A DNA stretch of 64,000 nucleotides from Aquisphaera insulae (GCF_011064615.1 NZ_JAALJH010000036.1:24470-88469); one strand, 5' to 3'; shown: positions 7,874 to 18,050, counted from the stretch's first letter. The notes: generated by a model from the sequence alone, not told the origin. A program made the numbers and translations.

Positions 7874-10687
7874 ATGAGCCAAGCGCCGAAGTTATCGATC
7901 TCGCTGGCCGTCTTCGCCCTCCTTGGCGCCCCGGCCCTGGCGGGGGGGGATGTGACGCAGCGGGCCGGCGGCGATTTCTTCGAGACATACGTCCGCCCCG
8001 TGCTCAGCGAGTCGTGCACGAGCTGTCACGGCCCTAAGAAGCAGTCGTCCGGCCTGAGGCTGGACAGTCGCGAGGCGATCCTCAAGGGGGGGGACCTGGG
8101 GCCGGCCATGGTCCCGGGTAAGCCTGCGGAGAGCCTGCTGCTTCAGGTCGTCGAGCACACGCATGAAGAACTGAAGATGCCCCCGAAGGGCAAGCTCCCG
8201 GCCCCGGCCATCGAGGCCTTCCGGCGCTGGATCGAGATGGGCGCACCCTGGGCCGAGGAACACCCGGCGACGGCCGCGACGGCCCCCGATCCGAAGGAGC
8301 ACTGGGCGTTCCGTCCCCTCCATGCCGTCGCGGAGCCGGCCGTCCGGGATCGGGCCTGGGTCCGCACGCCGGTGGACGCGTTCATCTTGGCTCGATTGGA
8401 GCGCGAAGGGATCAGCCCCTCGCAACCCGCCGACCGGCGGACCCTCATCCGTCGGGCGACGATCGACCTGCTGGGCGTCCCCCCGACGGTCGAGGAGATC
8501 GAGGCCTTCGAGGCCGACCGGTCGCCCCGGGCCTTCGAGAAGGTCGTCGACCGCCTACTCGCCTCGCCCCTCTACGGCGAGCGCTGGGGGCGTCACTGGC
8601 TGGACGTGGCCCGATACGCCGACACCAAGGGCTACGTCTTCACCGAGGACAGGCGCTACCCGTATGCGTTTACCTATCGCGATTACGTCGTGGACGCATT
8701 CAACGAGGACCGGCCCTTCGATCGCTTCATCGTCGAGCAGCTCGCCGCCGACCAGCTCGAGCTCGGCGGCGATCCCCGGCCGCTGGCCGCCATGGGCTTC
8801 CTGACCGTGGGCCGGAGGTTCCTGAACGATCAGAACGAGATCATCGACGATCGGATCGACCTGGTCGGCCGGGGGCTGCTCGGGCTGAGCCTGAGCTGCG
8901 CCCGCTGCCACGACCACAAGTTCGACCCGATCCCGAGCGAGGACTATTACTCGCTCTACGGCGTCTTCGCCAGCTCCGTGGAGCCCGGCGAGCTCCCCCG
9001 AATCCACCGCCCGGGCGTGGTGATGGATCCCGACGCGGAATCCCTCGGCCCCGAGGTGATGAAGGCCCGCCGGGAGCGAGATGACTTCGTCGCCTCGCGC
9101 CGTGGGGAGATCGAGAAGGAGTTCCGCGACCGCTTCTCCCAGTATTTCCGGGCCGCCTACGCAGCCGGCATGAACCGGAAAGGGGGCCGCCTCGATGCCA
9201 TCGCGGCCGAGCGCAAGCTGGAGCCGCATCGATTGCGGGCGGCGCTCGCCGTCCTGAAGCGACGGATCGAGCGAGAGGAGTCGTCGAAGGATGCGGTCGT
9301 CGGTCCGTTGGCCGCATTCGCCAAGCTGCCCAAGGACCGGTTCGTGGAGGGTTCGGCCGAGGTCTGCCGTAACGTCACGGCGACCCTCGGCAAACCCGAC
9401 GGCCCCCATCCGCTGGTTGCCGCGCTGTTCACGGATGGGAAGCCGCCCCGGAGCATGGACGAGGTGGTCGGCCGCTATGCCGACCTGCTCGCCTCGATCG
9501 AGGCCCCCGCCCTGGCGAGCCCCTTCGCGGACCGCGGACGGGATTCGTTGAGGCTCCTCGTGTACGGCCCCGACGGGTTAACCTCGCTGGCGCACGTGGA
9601 TCCGAAGGTCGCGATCTACACCCAGCCCGACATCGAGCGGTACGCCGATCTCGGCAACGCGCTCAAGGCCGTCGAGGCGAAGTGGACCGGCCGCGCCGGG
9701 CGGGCGATGGTGATGCACGACTCGCCGCATCCCGTCGAGCCCCGCGTCTTCCTCCGGGGCAACCCGGGCCGCCCGGGCAAGCCGGTCCCTCGCCAGTTCC
9801 TCCAGGTCCTGGCGGGTCCGGAACGGAAGCCGTTCCAGAAGGGGAGCGGCCGGCGCGAGCTGGCCGATGCCATCATCGCCCCCTCGAACCCGCTCACGGC
9901 CCGGGTGCTGGCGAATCGAGTCTGGGCCTGGCACTTCGGCCAGGGGCTGGTGACCACCCCCAGCGACTTCGGCCTCCGCTGCGACCCGCCGTCGCATCCC
10001 GAGCTCCTGGACGACCTGGCCGCGTCGCTCCGCGACGGAGGGTGGTCGGTCAAGGCCCTGCACCGCCGGATCATGCTCTCGAGCACGTATCAGCAGCGGA
10101 GCGACCTGAGGCCCGAGGTCCACGACCGCGACCCTCAGAACCGGCTGGTCTGGCGGTTCAATCGCCAGCGGCTGGACTTCGAGGCGATGCGCGACTCGAT
10201 CCTGGCCGCCTCCGGGACGCTCGACCGCACGATGGGCGGACCCTCGACCATGCTCGGCGAGCCACCGTTCCCGACCCGGCGGACCATCTACGGCTTCATC
10301 GATCGGCAGAACCTCGATAGCCTCTTCCGCACGTTCGATTTCGCCATCCCGGACGCGACCAGCCCCCGGCGATTCGTGACCACGGTGCCCCAGCAGGCCC
10401 TCTTCCTCATGAACAGCCCGTTCATCCAGCAGCAGGCGACGCGCCTGGCCGCCTCCGTCGAACAGGACGCGCGACCGGCCTCCGCCGCGGATGCCGGCCC
10501 CGCGCAGGACCGGATCCGCCTCCTCTACCGCCGCGTCCTGGGGCGCGAGCCGGAAGCCGGCGAGCTCGAGCTCGGGGCCTCGTTCCTGGACTCGAACCGG
10601 GCCAAAGAAAGTCGCGAGGCCCTGCCCCCCCTGGCACAGCTCGCCCAGGTGTTGCTGCTCACCAACGAGTTCACGTTCGTCGACTGA
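7874..10687 (+). CDS. PSD1 and planctomycete cytochrome c domain-containing protein
   Basis: Large exported protein (937 residues) of the planctomycete PSCyt1-DUF1549-DUF1553 family. A signal peptide (residues 1-24) is followed by a PSCyt1 heme-binding CTSCH at 48-52, the DUF1549 region with the conserved CARCHDHKFDPI at 342-353, and the C-terminal PSD1/DUF1553 domain from about residue 640 with ANRVWAWHFGQGLV. The family is abundant in Planctomycetes and usually paired, as here, with a DUF1501 gene 40 bases downstream. The biochemical role is not established; association with degradation of complex substrates has been suggested. The start ATG at 7874 opens the signal peptide. Confidence 0.94.
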   Translation: MSQAPKLSISLAVFALLGAPALAGGDVTQRAGGDFFETYVRPVLSESCTSCHGPKKQSSGLRLDSREAILKGGDLGPAMVPGKPAESLLLQVVEHTHEELKMPPKGKLPAPAIEAFRRWIEMGAPWAEEHPATAATAPDPKEHWAFRPLHAVAEPAVRDRAWVRTPVDAFILARLEREGISPSQPADRRTLIRRATIDLLGVPPTVEEIEAFEADRSPRAFEKVVDRLLASPLYGERWGRHWLDVARYADTKGYVFTEDRRYPYAFTYRDYVVDAFNEDRPFDRFIVEQLAADQLELGGDPRPLAAMGFLTVGRRFLNDQNEIIDDRIDLVGRGLLGLSLSCARCHDHKFDPIPSEDYYSLYGVFASSVEPGELPRIHRPGVVMDPDAESLGPEVMKARRERDDFVASRRGEIEKEFRDRFSQYFRAAYAAGMNRKGGRLDAIAAERKLEPHRLRAALAVLKRRIEREESSKDAVVGPLAAFAKLPKDRFVEGSAEVCRNVTATLGKPDGPHPLVAALFTDGKPPRSMDEVVGRYADLLASIEAPALASPFADRGRDSLRLLVYGPDGLTSLAHVDPKVAIYTQPDIERYADLGNALKAVEAKWTGRAGRAMVMHDSPHPVEPRVFLRGNPGRPGKPVPRQFLQVLAGPERKPFQKGSGRRELADAIIAPSNPLTARVLANRVWAWHFGQGLVTTPSDFGLRCDPPSHPELLDDLAASLRDGGWSVKALHRRIMLSSTYQQRSDLRPEVHDRDPQNRLVWRFNRQRLDFEAMRDSILAASGTLDRTMGGPSTMLGEPPFPTRRTIYGFIDRQNLDSLFRTFDFAIPDATSPRRFVTTVPQQALFLMNSPFIQQQATRLAASVEQDARPASAADAGPAQDRIRLLYRRVLGREPEAGELELGASFLDSNRAKESREALPPLAQLAQVLLLTNEFTFVD

Positions 10688-10727
10688 CGCCCCCGCGCGG
10701 GTCGAGTCGCCGCAGGAGTCCTCCGCC

Positions 10728-12218
10728 ATGCCGCATGCACCGGATCGACTGACCGAGGCCGTCGTGACCCGACGCCAGCTCCTCTGTCGCTCGGGGACCG
10801 GTTTCGGCGCACTCGCGCTGGGGAGCCTCCTGGCCGACGCCGGCGGCCTGGGCCGGGTCGCCAGGGCCGGCGACGCCACCGGCGGGACGTCCGCGGCCGG
10901 CGCCTCGGCGCCCTCGATCACGCCGATGGCCCCCAAGGCGCCCCCCTTCCCCGCGAAGGCGCGGCGAGTCGTCCACCTGTTCATGAACGGCGGGCCGTCG
11001 CACGTGGACACCTGGGACCCCAAGCCGCTGCTCGCGAAGCATCACGGCAAGCCGGTCCCCTCCAATCTCCCGACCGAGCGCAAGACCGGAGCCGCGTTCG
11101 GCTCACCCTATCGCTTCCGCAAGTACGGCGAGAGCGGGATCGAGGTCAGCGAGATCTTCGCCCGGACGGCCGAGCACGCGGACGACATCTGCGTCATCCG
11201 GTCGATGCACGCCGACGTGCCCAATCACGAGCCCTCGCTCATGCTCATGAACTGCGGCGAGGCCCGTCAGGCCCGCCCCAGCCTGGGCTCGTGGGTGCTC
11301 TACGGCCTCGGAGCGGAGAACCAGAATCTCCCCGGATTCCTGGTCATGTGCCCCGACGGGTTCCCGATCGCCGAGTCCCAGAACTGGCAGTCCGCGTTCC
11401 TGCCGGGAATCTACCAGGGGACGCACGTCGATCCTCGCCAGACCGACATCGAGAAGCTGATCGCCCACATCCGCAATCACGGCGTCGGCCGGCAGGCTCA
11501 GCGGGCCCAGCTCGACCTGCTCGCCGAGCTGAACCGCCGGCACCTGGACCGCCATCGCCACGAGGCCGAGCTCGAGGCGCGGATCCAGTCGTTCGAGCTG
11601 GCCTACCGGATGCAGTCCGAGGCCGCCGAGGCGTTCGACATCAGCCTCGAACCCTCACACATCCGGGCCATGTACGGGCCCGGCGTCCATGCCCGCCAGT
11701 TGCTGGCCACTCGCCGCCTCCTCGAGCGCGGCGTGCGTTTCATCCAACTCTGGCACGGAGCCGGCCAGCCCTGGGACCATCACGACGACATCGCCGATGG
11801 CCATCGCAAGCTCGGCGTCGAGTGCGACCAGGCGATCGCCGCGTTCCTCACCGACCTGAAGCAGCGGGGGATGCTCGACGACACCCTGGTCGTCTGCGGC
11901 GGCGAGTTCGGCCGCACGCCGACCGTCGAGCTACCCACCCCCGGCGCCAACGCCGGCAAGATGAACGGCCGGGACCACAACCACTACGGCTTCAGCGTCT
12001 GGATGGCCGGCGGCGGCGTGAAGGGGGGTTACGTCCACGGCGCCACCGACGAGATGGGCTTCCAGGCCGTCGAGAAGAAGGTCCACGTGCACGACCTGCA
12101 CGCGACGATCCTCCACCTCCTGGGCTTCGACCACGAGCAGTTCACCTTCCGCTACGCCGGCCGCGATTACCGACTGACGGACATCCACGGCAACGTCGTC
12201 AAGGAAGTCGTGGCCTGA
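10728..12218 (+). CDS. DUF1501 domain-containing protein, Tat-exported
   Basis: 496-residue member of the DUF1501 family, which has a sulfatase/alkaline-phosphatase-like fold. The start at 10728 is chosen because AGGAG lies about 10 bases before it and it opens a twin-arginine type leader (TRRQLL followed by a hydrophobic stretch). Conserved family segments include HLFMNGGPSHVDTWDPKP near residue 85, CGGEFGRTPTVE, and GRDHNHYGFSVWMAGGGVKGG. It follows the PSD1 cytochrome gene by 40 bases, the standard planctomycete pair, and is likely co-transcribed with it. The exact reaction is not known. Confidence 0.94.
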   Translation: MPHAPDRLTEAVVTRRQLLCRSGTGFGALALGSLLADAGGLGRVARAGDATGGTSAAGASAPSITPMAPKAPPFPAKARRVVHLFMNGGPSHVDTWDPKPLLAKHHGKPVPSNLPTERKTGAAFGSPYRFRKYGESGIEVSEIFARTAEHADDICVIRSMHADVPNHEPSLMLMNCGEARQARPSLGSWVLYGLGAENQNLPGFLVMCPDGFPIAESQNWQSAFLPGIYQGTHVDPRQTDIEKLIAHIRNHGVGRQAQRAQLDLLAELNRRHLDRHRHEAELEARIQSFELAYRMQSEAAEAFDISLEPSHIRAMYGPGVHARQLLATRRLLERGVRFIQLWHGAGQPWDHHDDIADGHRKLGVECDQAIAAFLTDLKQRGMLDDTLVVCGGEFGRTPTVELPTPGANAGKMNGRDHNHYGFSVWMAGGGVKGGYVHGATDEMGFQAVEKKVHVHDLHATILHLLGFDHEQFTFRYAGRDYRLTDIHGNVVKEVVA

Positions 12219-12359
12219 GCGCCGTCAGAACCCTCCGTTGGTATCGGTCCCGGGACCGGCGCTCCGATCCGCCTCGACGCCGGAGCGGCGGCCGGGCCGG
12301 GCCGGTGGTAGGATCGTTGAGGTGGATTCTGGGCAGTTAAACCCCGACGGAGCCCGAGG

Positions 12360-12962
12360 ATGAGCACCGCCGTCGCGATCGCGGCCCGCCGCCTCACTCC
12401 CGAGGATTTGCTCGCCCTGCCCGACGGCAAGGACTACGAACTCGTCGATGGCCGCTTGCTCGAGAGGCCCATGGGGGCGGAGTCGAGTCGAGTGGGGACG
12501 CGGCTTTGTTCACGCCTCGATCGATTCAGCGAAGACAACGGCCTGGGGATCGTCTGGGGGGCCGACAACGGCTATCAGTGCTTCCCCCACGCCCCTGGGA
12601 TGGTTCGCAAGCCGGATATCTCGTTTGTGAAGGCCGGGCGGCTGTCCGGCGACATTGCCCCCCGGGGTTGGGTCCGGATTGTGCCCGACCTGGTCGTCGA
12701 GGTCGTTTCCCCCAACGACTCGGCCGAGGAGCTGGAGGGGAAGCTGGAAGACTACGCGAAGGCCGGTGTGCCCCTTGTCTGGGTGATCTACCCGGAGCGC
12801 CGCCGAGCCCGCGTCTTCGGCGGCGATGGCTCGACGGTCGTCGTGGACGAGGACGATGACCTGACCGGCGACGTGGTCCTGCCGGGCTTCCGCTGCCCCC
12901 TCCGTGAGATCCTGCCCGCGCGGATCGGCATTGAGCCGCCCGCGGACCCTGGGCCGGCCTGA
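12360..12962 (+). CDS. Uma2 family (DUF820) putative restriction endonuclease
   Basis: 200-residue protein of the Uma2 family, a PD-(D/E)XK nuclease fold that is expanded in Planctomycetes and Cyanobacteria. Visible signatures are YELVDGRL near residue 26, RKPDISFV and VPDLVVEVVSPND, which supply the acidic metal-binding residues, followed by YAKAGVPLVWVIYPERRRARVF. GGAG precedes the ATG by 7 bases. It stands alone, downstream of the DUF1501 gene by 141 bases, with no methylase partner, so it is probably not a classic restriction enzyme. The true role of Uma2 proteins is unsettled. Confidence 0.92.
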   Translation: MSTAVAIAARRLTPEDLLALPDGKDYELVDGRLLERPMGAESSRVGTRLCSRLDRFSEDNGLGIVWGADNGYQCFPHAPGMVRKPDISFVKAGRLSGDIAPRGWVRIVPDLVVEVVSPNDSAEELEGKLEDYAKAGVPLVWVIYPERRRARVFGGDGSTVVVDEDDDLTGDVVLPGFRCPLREILPARIGIEPPADPGPA

Positions 12963-13056
12963 CCGGCCGGTCGCCCTGGGATCTCAGGCCATCCCCCGAG
13001 TCGGCCGTGGTCCAGGGTCACCGGGACCAGGTGCCAACGCGTGACCGGGTTCTTCC

Positions 13057-14646
13057 TCACGGCCGCGGTTGCCTCGGGTTCCGTTCGAAATAGGACTTCA
13101 AGAGCGCCCCGCGGTCGGTGAGCGACGGGCTGCGCGTGTGGTCATTCCGGTCCGGCCCGTGCTCGAAGCTCCAGCCGTCCCACTCGCGATAGGCGTGATA
13201 GGCCCAGTCCCAGCGGTATTCCTCCATGACCTCGATCACGTCGCGGAGCCAGTCCCGGCCGCTGGCTCCCGGCGCCCAGCGGATGACGCTGAACTCGCCG
13301 ATGTAGATCGGCACGTGGAAATCCCGCTCGAACCGCCGGGCCGGCTCCAGCGCCCGTCGGATCGCCGCCTTGTCCCAGGGCTTGCCGTCGATCACGCCCG
13401 GGTAGGAAACGCGGCCCGGGTTGTCGTAAACCCCCTGGTGGGTGAAGTGATGAGGTTGGTACATGTGCACGCTGTAGACGACCCCGTCGATTCCGGGCAG
13501 GGGCTCGAAGTCGTCCAGGCCCTCCGGGCTACCCCAGGGCGTCGGCTCGACGATGATGGCCTTCCCGCGATCGATCGCGCGGATCCGCTTCGCGGCCTCG
13601 AGCGCCAGCTCCGGCCAGGTCTTGACGCCGTCGGGGATCATCCCCACGACGGGCTCGTTCACGAGGTCATAGCCCCAGACCGCCGGATCGTCGTGGAACC
13701 GCCCGGCGATCCTGTCCCAGACCCGGAGGAAATGGGCCTGGTGCTCGGGCTTGCGGAACATCTTCATCACGCTCGTCCCCTGCTCGCGACCGCCGGGGGG
13801 CGTGTGCACGTCGATCAGGACCGAGATCCCCTCGCGGCGGCAGACCGTCAGCAGGCGGGCCAGGCGGTCGAGCTCGCGGCCGAGCCAGCGGTCGTACTCC
13901 TCGGCCGTGGCCGTATCCGCCGGGCCGTTCGGGAAACCGTCCCAGAGGAGCTGCCATCGTACATGGTTCGCTCCGTAGCTTCGGGCCAGGGTCGTCAGGT
14001 CGTCGGCGTCGACCTTCGTCCCGATCATCACCCCACGCAGTCGGCCGTGGCCAGGTCGGGCCTCGGCCGCGGTCGCGTTCGCGGCCGGGGTCGCGGCGGT
14101 ACGGCGGGGCGAGAGGATGGAGATGCGGACGTCGTCCAGGACCACGCGGCCGGTGACCTGTTCGAGCCCGAGGGCCAGGTCCGCCGACTTCGAGTCGTCG
14201 GGAATCGTCGCGGTGAATCCGACCCGCGACCAGCCGAAGGAGCCGGCGTCGATCGGAGCCTGCGGCCACTCGTCGCCCGCGCCGCGGACGTGGAGCATGA
14301 CCTTGATTCCGTTCCACGACTTCGGCGGAGGCGACACCCCCTCAGCCCGCGCGAACGCCTCGACCCGAACGCGGGCGCCGCGTAGTTTCTCGATCGGGAG
14401 TGACCAGCTCACCATGGCCGATCCGGACCCCGACGCGGGCTCTCGCTCGATCACGAGTCCGGCGGTTCCCGCCCGGCCTTCGCCGGCAAGCACCCGAATT
14501 CCGGGCCCGGTTGGAGACGTTCCCTCGAACGGCTTTCGCTCTTCGAAGGTGCGCACGAACACCGGCGAGTTACCGCCCGTGTTCCTTGCCCCGTCCTCCC
14601 CCGCGAGGCCCAGCAACGACACCGCCATCATCCACGAACCGATCAT
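13057..14646 (-). CDS. Secreted glycoside hydrolase family 5-like (cellulase fold)
   Basis: 529-residue exported enzyme. The ATG at 14646 opens a short signal peptide and follows a GGAGCAGAGG-type ribosome site; an upstream in-frame start at 14694 would spoil the leader. Residues about 30-185 look like a carbohydrate-binding beta-sandwich, then after an Ala-rich linker comes a TIM barrel. The acid/base Glu is in DLVNEPVVG (E331) and the nucleophile Glu in IYIGEFSVI (E451), the two GH5 landmarks. It should hydrolyse beta-linked glucan or mannan chains; specificity cannot be read. It converges on the Uma2 gene. Confidence 0.9.
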   Translation of the reverse strand: MIGSWMMAVSLLGLAGEDGARNTGGNSPVFVRTFEERKPFEGTSPTGPGIRVLAGEGRAGTAGLVIEREPASGSGSAMVSWSLPIEKLRGARVRVEAFARAEGVSPPPKSWNGIKVMLHVRGAGDEWPQAPIDAGSFGWSRVGFTATIPDDSKSADLALGLEQVTGRVVLDDVRISILSPRRTAATPAANATAAEARPGHGRLRGVMIGTKVDADDLTTLARSYGANHVRWQLLWDGFPNGPADTATAEEYDRWLGRELDRLARLLTVCRREGISVLIDVHTPPGGREQGTSVMKMFRKPEHQAHFLRVWDRIAGRFHDDPAVWGYDLVNEPVVGMIPDGVKTWPELALEAAKRIRAIDRGKAIIVEPTPWGSPEGLDDFEPLPGIDGVVYSVHMYQPHHFTHQGVYDNPGRVSYPGVIDGKPWDKAAIRRALEPARRFERDFHVPIYIGEFSVIRWAPGASGRDWLRDVIEVMEEYRWDWAYHAYREWDGWSFEHGPDRNDHTRSPSLTDRGALLKSYFERNPRQPRP

Positions 14647-15146
14647 GATCCTCTGCTCCCGCCGCCGCGATCGACGTAGATCCTCGGCCGGCAAGAGCTA
14701 CCGTAGCACCCGCTGGGCCTTGACGAAATCCTCGTCTCGGGACGTGACGAGCCCAGATGGGAACTTCGGCCTGATGACAGTACCTCCGCTCTGATCAAAC
14801 GCCACGTCGGGGAGCTAGGCACAATACCGTTCAATGGGCGCAAGTCACGGCCTCCAGTTACCTGTTGACAGGGCCGGCTCGTGCGGGGCGGGCGGACGAT
14901 GTTGGCGGCGGGCTCGCCGAGGGCGGTCAGTACCCGTTCCTCACCGGGCACCATTCCCGCACCGATCTCGGGCGACTTCGGCTGCGCCATCGCCCTGGGC
15001 GACGCGCGAGACGTCTCCAACCCCTTCCCCGCGTGGGTTTCTCCCGATCCGTGACCCATCGAGACGATCCGGACGATTCCTCCATCGGAACCCGGATCCG
15101 CCGATCCTCCATCGGTCTGGCTCCGAGTTGTCGGGAGGTCCTTCCC
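14647..15146. other. Intergenic stretch between GH5 and PQQ dehydrogenase genes
   Basis: No supported gene. On the minus strand at about 14697-14805 a short open stretch ends LVTSRDEDFVKAQRVLR and looks protein-like, but it has no ribosome site and no family I recognise; it may be the tail of a lost gene. Confidence 0.4.
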
Positions 15147-16298
15147 TCAGCGACGGCCGTAGCGGATCCGGAGCAAGGTGCCGGACGTGCGGTCGTGTCC
15201 CACGCTCAGAACGTAGAGGCTGCCCGAGTTGTCGACGGCCAGCCCGTCCACGACCGGCGGGAGTTTGGTCGCAAACGACCGGACGCGCCCGTTGGCCGGG
15301 TTGTACGCTTTCACCCAGCCCACGATATCGGCGAAGAAATAGAGGCCGGAGAAGGATCGGGGGAAATTGCCTCGCGCAAGACTGTAGAACGCGCCCCCGG
15401 TGATCGCGGCACCATTGCTGTCGTTCTTGCCATGGTTGTACGCGTAGAGCGGCGGGGTGAAGCGGGCATCCCCGGTGGCGTTCTCTGTGATCGGCCAGCC
15501 GTAATTCGCGCCCGCCACGCCCCGGTCGATCTTCTCCCAGGTGGAATCGCCCACGTCGTTGATGTAGAGTGCCCCGGTCTCCGGCTGCACCGCCATGGAG
15601 AAGGGATTGCGCAGGCCCATGGCCCAGATCGCGCGGTTCACGCCGGTCGTCTGGTTGTAGAACGGGTTGTCCGTCGGGATCGTGCCGTCGGCGTTGATCC
15701 GCAGGACCTTGCCGAAGGGCGTGGCCAGCGACTGGGCATTCGAGGAGACCTCATTGTCGCCGACGCCGACATAGAGCTTCAGGTCCGAGCCGAACTGGAG
15801 CGAGCCGCCGTTGTGATGGGTGCTCCCCAGCGCCGGGAGGTCCATGAGGGCGATCTCGCTCGCCGGATCGGCCACGTTCCCGGTGACGGTGAAGCGGCTG
15901 ATCCGATTGTGGGCCGGCGCCCCCGGCACGGTGTAATAGAGGAAGAGATAAGGATTGGTCGCGAAGTTCGGATTGGCCGCGATCCCGACCAGCCCCCGCT
16001 CCGCGACCGCCTCGGTATTCACGGTCAGCATTGGAGTCGGCAGGAGTTTGCCTCCCTGAATCACCCGCACCTGGCCTGTTTGCTGGAGGACCAGGATCCG
16101 GCCGTCGGGCAGCGTCGTCATCCCGCTCGGCTGGACCAGCCCACCGGCCACGACCGACTGCACGAACCCCCTGGGGAGCGTCGTCAGCAACCAGCGGGCT
16201 TCCAGGCCATCCACCACCGGCCGGCAATCCCGGACGCGTGCTTTCCTCGTCCCGACCAGGGAACGGATCCGCGCGGCGAGCGACCTGAGATGAGCCAT
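15147..16298 (-). CDS. PQQ-dependent sugar dehydrogenase-like beta-propeller, secreted
   Basis: 383-residue protein of the glucose/sorbosone dehydrogenase (GSDH) family, a six-bladed propeller that can bind PQQ. Blades carry the familiar segments PSGMTTLPDGRILV, RGLVGIAANPNF, HHNGGSLQFG, GLRNPFSMAV and GANYGWP. The N-terminus is unusual: instead of a plain signal peptide it has VVDGLEARWLLTT around residues 28-40, the planctomycete LEPR-XLL type motif seen at the start of exported proteins. The start at 16298 keeps this motif near the N-terminus. It is divergent from the TPR gene at 16545. Substrate unknown. Confidence 0.9.
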   Translation of the reverse strand: MAHLRSLAARIRSLVGTRKARVRDCRPVVDGLEARWLLTTLPRGFVQSVVAGGLVQPSGMTTLPDGRILVLQQTGQVRVIQGGKLLPTPMLTVNTEAVAERGLVGIAANPNFATNPYLFLYYTVPGAPAHNRISRFTVTGNVADPASEIALMDLPALGSTHHNGGSLQFGSDLKLYVGVGDNEVSSNAQSLATPFGKVLRINADGTIPTDNPFYNQTTGVNRAIWAMGLRNPFSMAVQPETGALYINDVGDSTWEKIDRGVAGANYGWPITENATGDARFTPPLYAYNHGKNDSNGAAITGGAFYSLARGNFPRSFSGLYFFADIVGWVKAYNPANGRVRSFATKLPPVVDGLAVDNSGSLYVLSVGHDRTSGTLLRIRYGRR

Positions 16299-16544
16299 GG
16301 TGTCATGCCCTGGTTGACTTCGCGAAGCGGCCCAGTCCGACATGAGAGACTGCGAAGCGACGCTTCTCTTGGTGTCGTATTTACCCTATTTCTCCGATTT
16401 TACCAAGAGCGGACCTCGGCGAGAATCGCCAGCGGTTCCGGCTCCGCCTTGACGAAATCCCCCGCCCGCGGCAGGATCTCGGCGCCCTTCGACCCGGCCT
16501 GGGCCGGGCATTTCTGTCGGGACAGCCAATTCCGAGGTGAGGTC

Positions 16545-18050
16545 ATGGAAGACCGGAGCACGGGCGTGGGCGTTGCCGCCCCGCCGGAGATCGCTCGCGA
16601 GCATGCGCTCCGGGCCGCATCGGCGTGCCTCCAGGCCGGCGATCGCGAGCGGGCACGCTCGCTCCTCCGGCGATTGCTCGCCGTGGAACCGGACTGCGCG
16701 GATGCCTGGTTCCTGCTCGGGGTCGTCAGCCAGCAGCGGAACGAGGCATCGACCGCGGCGGGGCATTACGAGCGGGCCATCGAGATCGACCCGAACCTCG
16801 CGGAGGCCCACAACAACCTCGGGCTGATCCTCCAGGCTCGCCGTGACTTCCCGGCCGCGGAGGACCATTTCCGCACGGCGATCGAGATCGACGCGAGCTA
16901 TCCCGAGGCGATCAACAACCTGGGCAACGTCCTGCAGGATCAGGGTCGGTTTCACGAGGCCGTGATGGCCTACCGGCGCTGCCTGGAGGTGCGACCGAAC
17001 GACGTCGAGGCCCTGAAGCATCTGGGCAATGCCCTGCGGGCGCTCAACCGGCTGGACGAGGCCCTCGACTGCTACGAGGCGGGGCTGCGGCTCGATCCCG
17101 GCCACATCCTGCTGCACACCGCGAAGGGGCTGGTCTCGATCCAGAAGGGGGACCTGCCGGTGGGGTTCGCCGAGTGCGAATGGCGATTCCGCGGCGAGGG
17201 CCTGCCCATCCACGGCCTGGGGCTGCCGGAGTGGGACGGCCGACCGCTCGAGGGCCGGACGCTGCTGGTCTCCGCCGAGCAGGGACTCGGCGACACGATC
17301 CAGTTCATCCGCTACGCCGCCCTGGCGAAGGCTCGCGGTGCCCGAGTGGTGGTGGCGTGCCCGACGATCCTGGCCAAGCTCCTGGCCACGGCGCCCGGCG
17401 TGGACGAGGTCGTCCCCATGCACGGCCCGTTCCCGCCGGCCGACCGGATCGCTCCCGTGATGAGCCTGGCCCGGATCCTCGGCACGACCTTCGAGACGAT
17501 CCCCGCGGTCGTCCCGTATCTCGCCACCGACCGGCAGCGGCTGGACGCCTGGAAGGCGGAGATGGAGCCGGTCGCCGGCCTGAAGGTCGGCGTGGTCTGG
17601 CAGGGGAACCCGACCCATACGCGGGACGCGGAGCGATCGTTCCCGCTCGCCTGCCTCGAGCCCGTGTCGCGGCTGCCGGGAGTCCGGCTCTTCTCGCTCC
17701 AGAAGAACTTCGGCCTCGACCAGCTCGGCGAGGTGTCCGGGCGGTTCGCGATCACGCCCCTGGGCGATCGACTTCACGACTTCCTCGACACCGAGGCCCT
17801 GATGCGGAACCTGGACCTGGTCATCTCGGCCGACAGCTCGCCCGCCCACCTCGCCGGGGCGCTCGGCGTCCCGGTCTGGACGGTGCTGCCGGCCGTCTGC
17901 GACTGGCGCTGGATGAGCGTCCGCGACGACTCGCCCTGGTATCCCACGATGCGGCTGTTCCGCCAGCGGACGCTCGGCGATTGGGGCGACGTCTTCCAGC
18001 GAGTCGCGGACGCGCTCGGTCGGGAACGTGGGATGAGCCGGGCGGGCTGA
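16545..18050 (+). CDS. TPR-repeat glycosyltransferase-like protein (first of tandem pair)
   Basis: 501 residues: about five TPR units in the N-terminal half (for example AEAHNNLGLILQARRDFPAAEDHFRTA split over 85-115), then a C-terminal domain of the GT-B, family 9/41-like type with EQGLGDTIQFIRYA, VGVVWQGNP and LVISADSSPAHLAGALG. Such proteins are common in Planctomycetes and Proteobacteria and are thought to glycosylate proteins or cell-surface carbohydrate, but no acceptor is known here. The ATG at 16545 follows GAGGTGAGG. A close paralog begins 37 bases after its stop, so the two form a tandem duplicate operon. Confidence 0.88.
   Translation: MEDRSTGVGVAAPPEIAREHALRAASACLQAGDRERARSLLRRLLAVEPDCADAWFLLGVVSQQRNEASTAAGHYERAIEIDPNLAEAHNNLGLILQARRDFPAAEDHFRTAIEIDASYPEAINNLGNVLQDQGRFHEAVMAYRRCLEVRPNDVEALKHLGNALRALNRLDEALDCYEAGLRLDPGHILLHTAKGLVSIQKGDLPVGFAECEWRFRGEGLPIHGLGLPEWDGRPLEGRTLLVSAEQGLGDTIQFIRYAALAKARGARVVVACPTILAKLLATAPGVDEVVPMHGPFPPADRIAPVMSLARILGTTFETIPAVVPYLATDRQRLDAWKAEMEPVAGLKVGVVWQGNPTHTRDAERSFPLACLEPVSRLPGVRLFSLQKNFGLDQLGEVSGRFAITPLGDRLHDFLDTEALMRNLDLVISADSSPAHLAGALGVPVWTVLPAVCDWRWMSVRDDSPWYPTMRLFRQRTLGDWGDVFQRVADALGRERGMSRAG

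Noticed and set aside
13009..13030. TGGTCC/GGACCA hairpin between Uma2 and GH5 genes as terminator
   Set aside because: Only 6 bases pair and no T-run follows; such stems are expected by chance at this GC.
14865..16544. Long plus-strand frame leading into the TPR gene
   Set aside because: Antisense to the PQQ-type dehydrogenase; the real TPR gene starts at 16545 after GAGGTGAGG.
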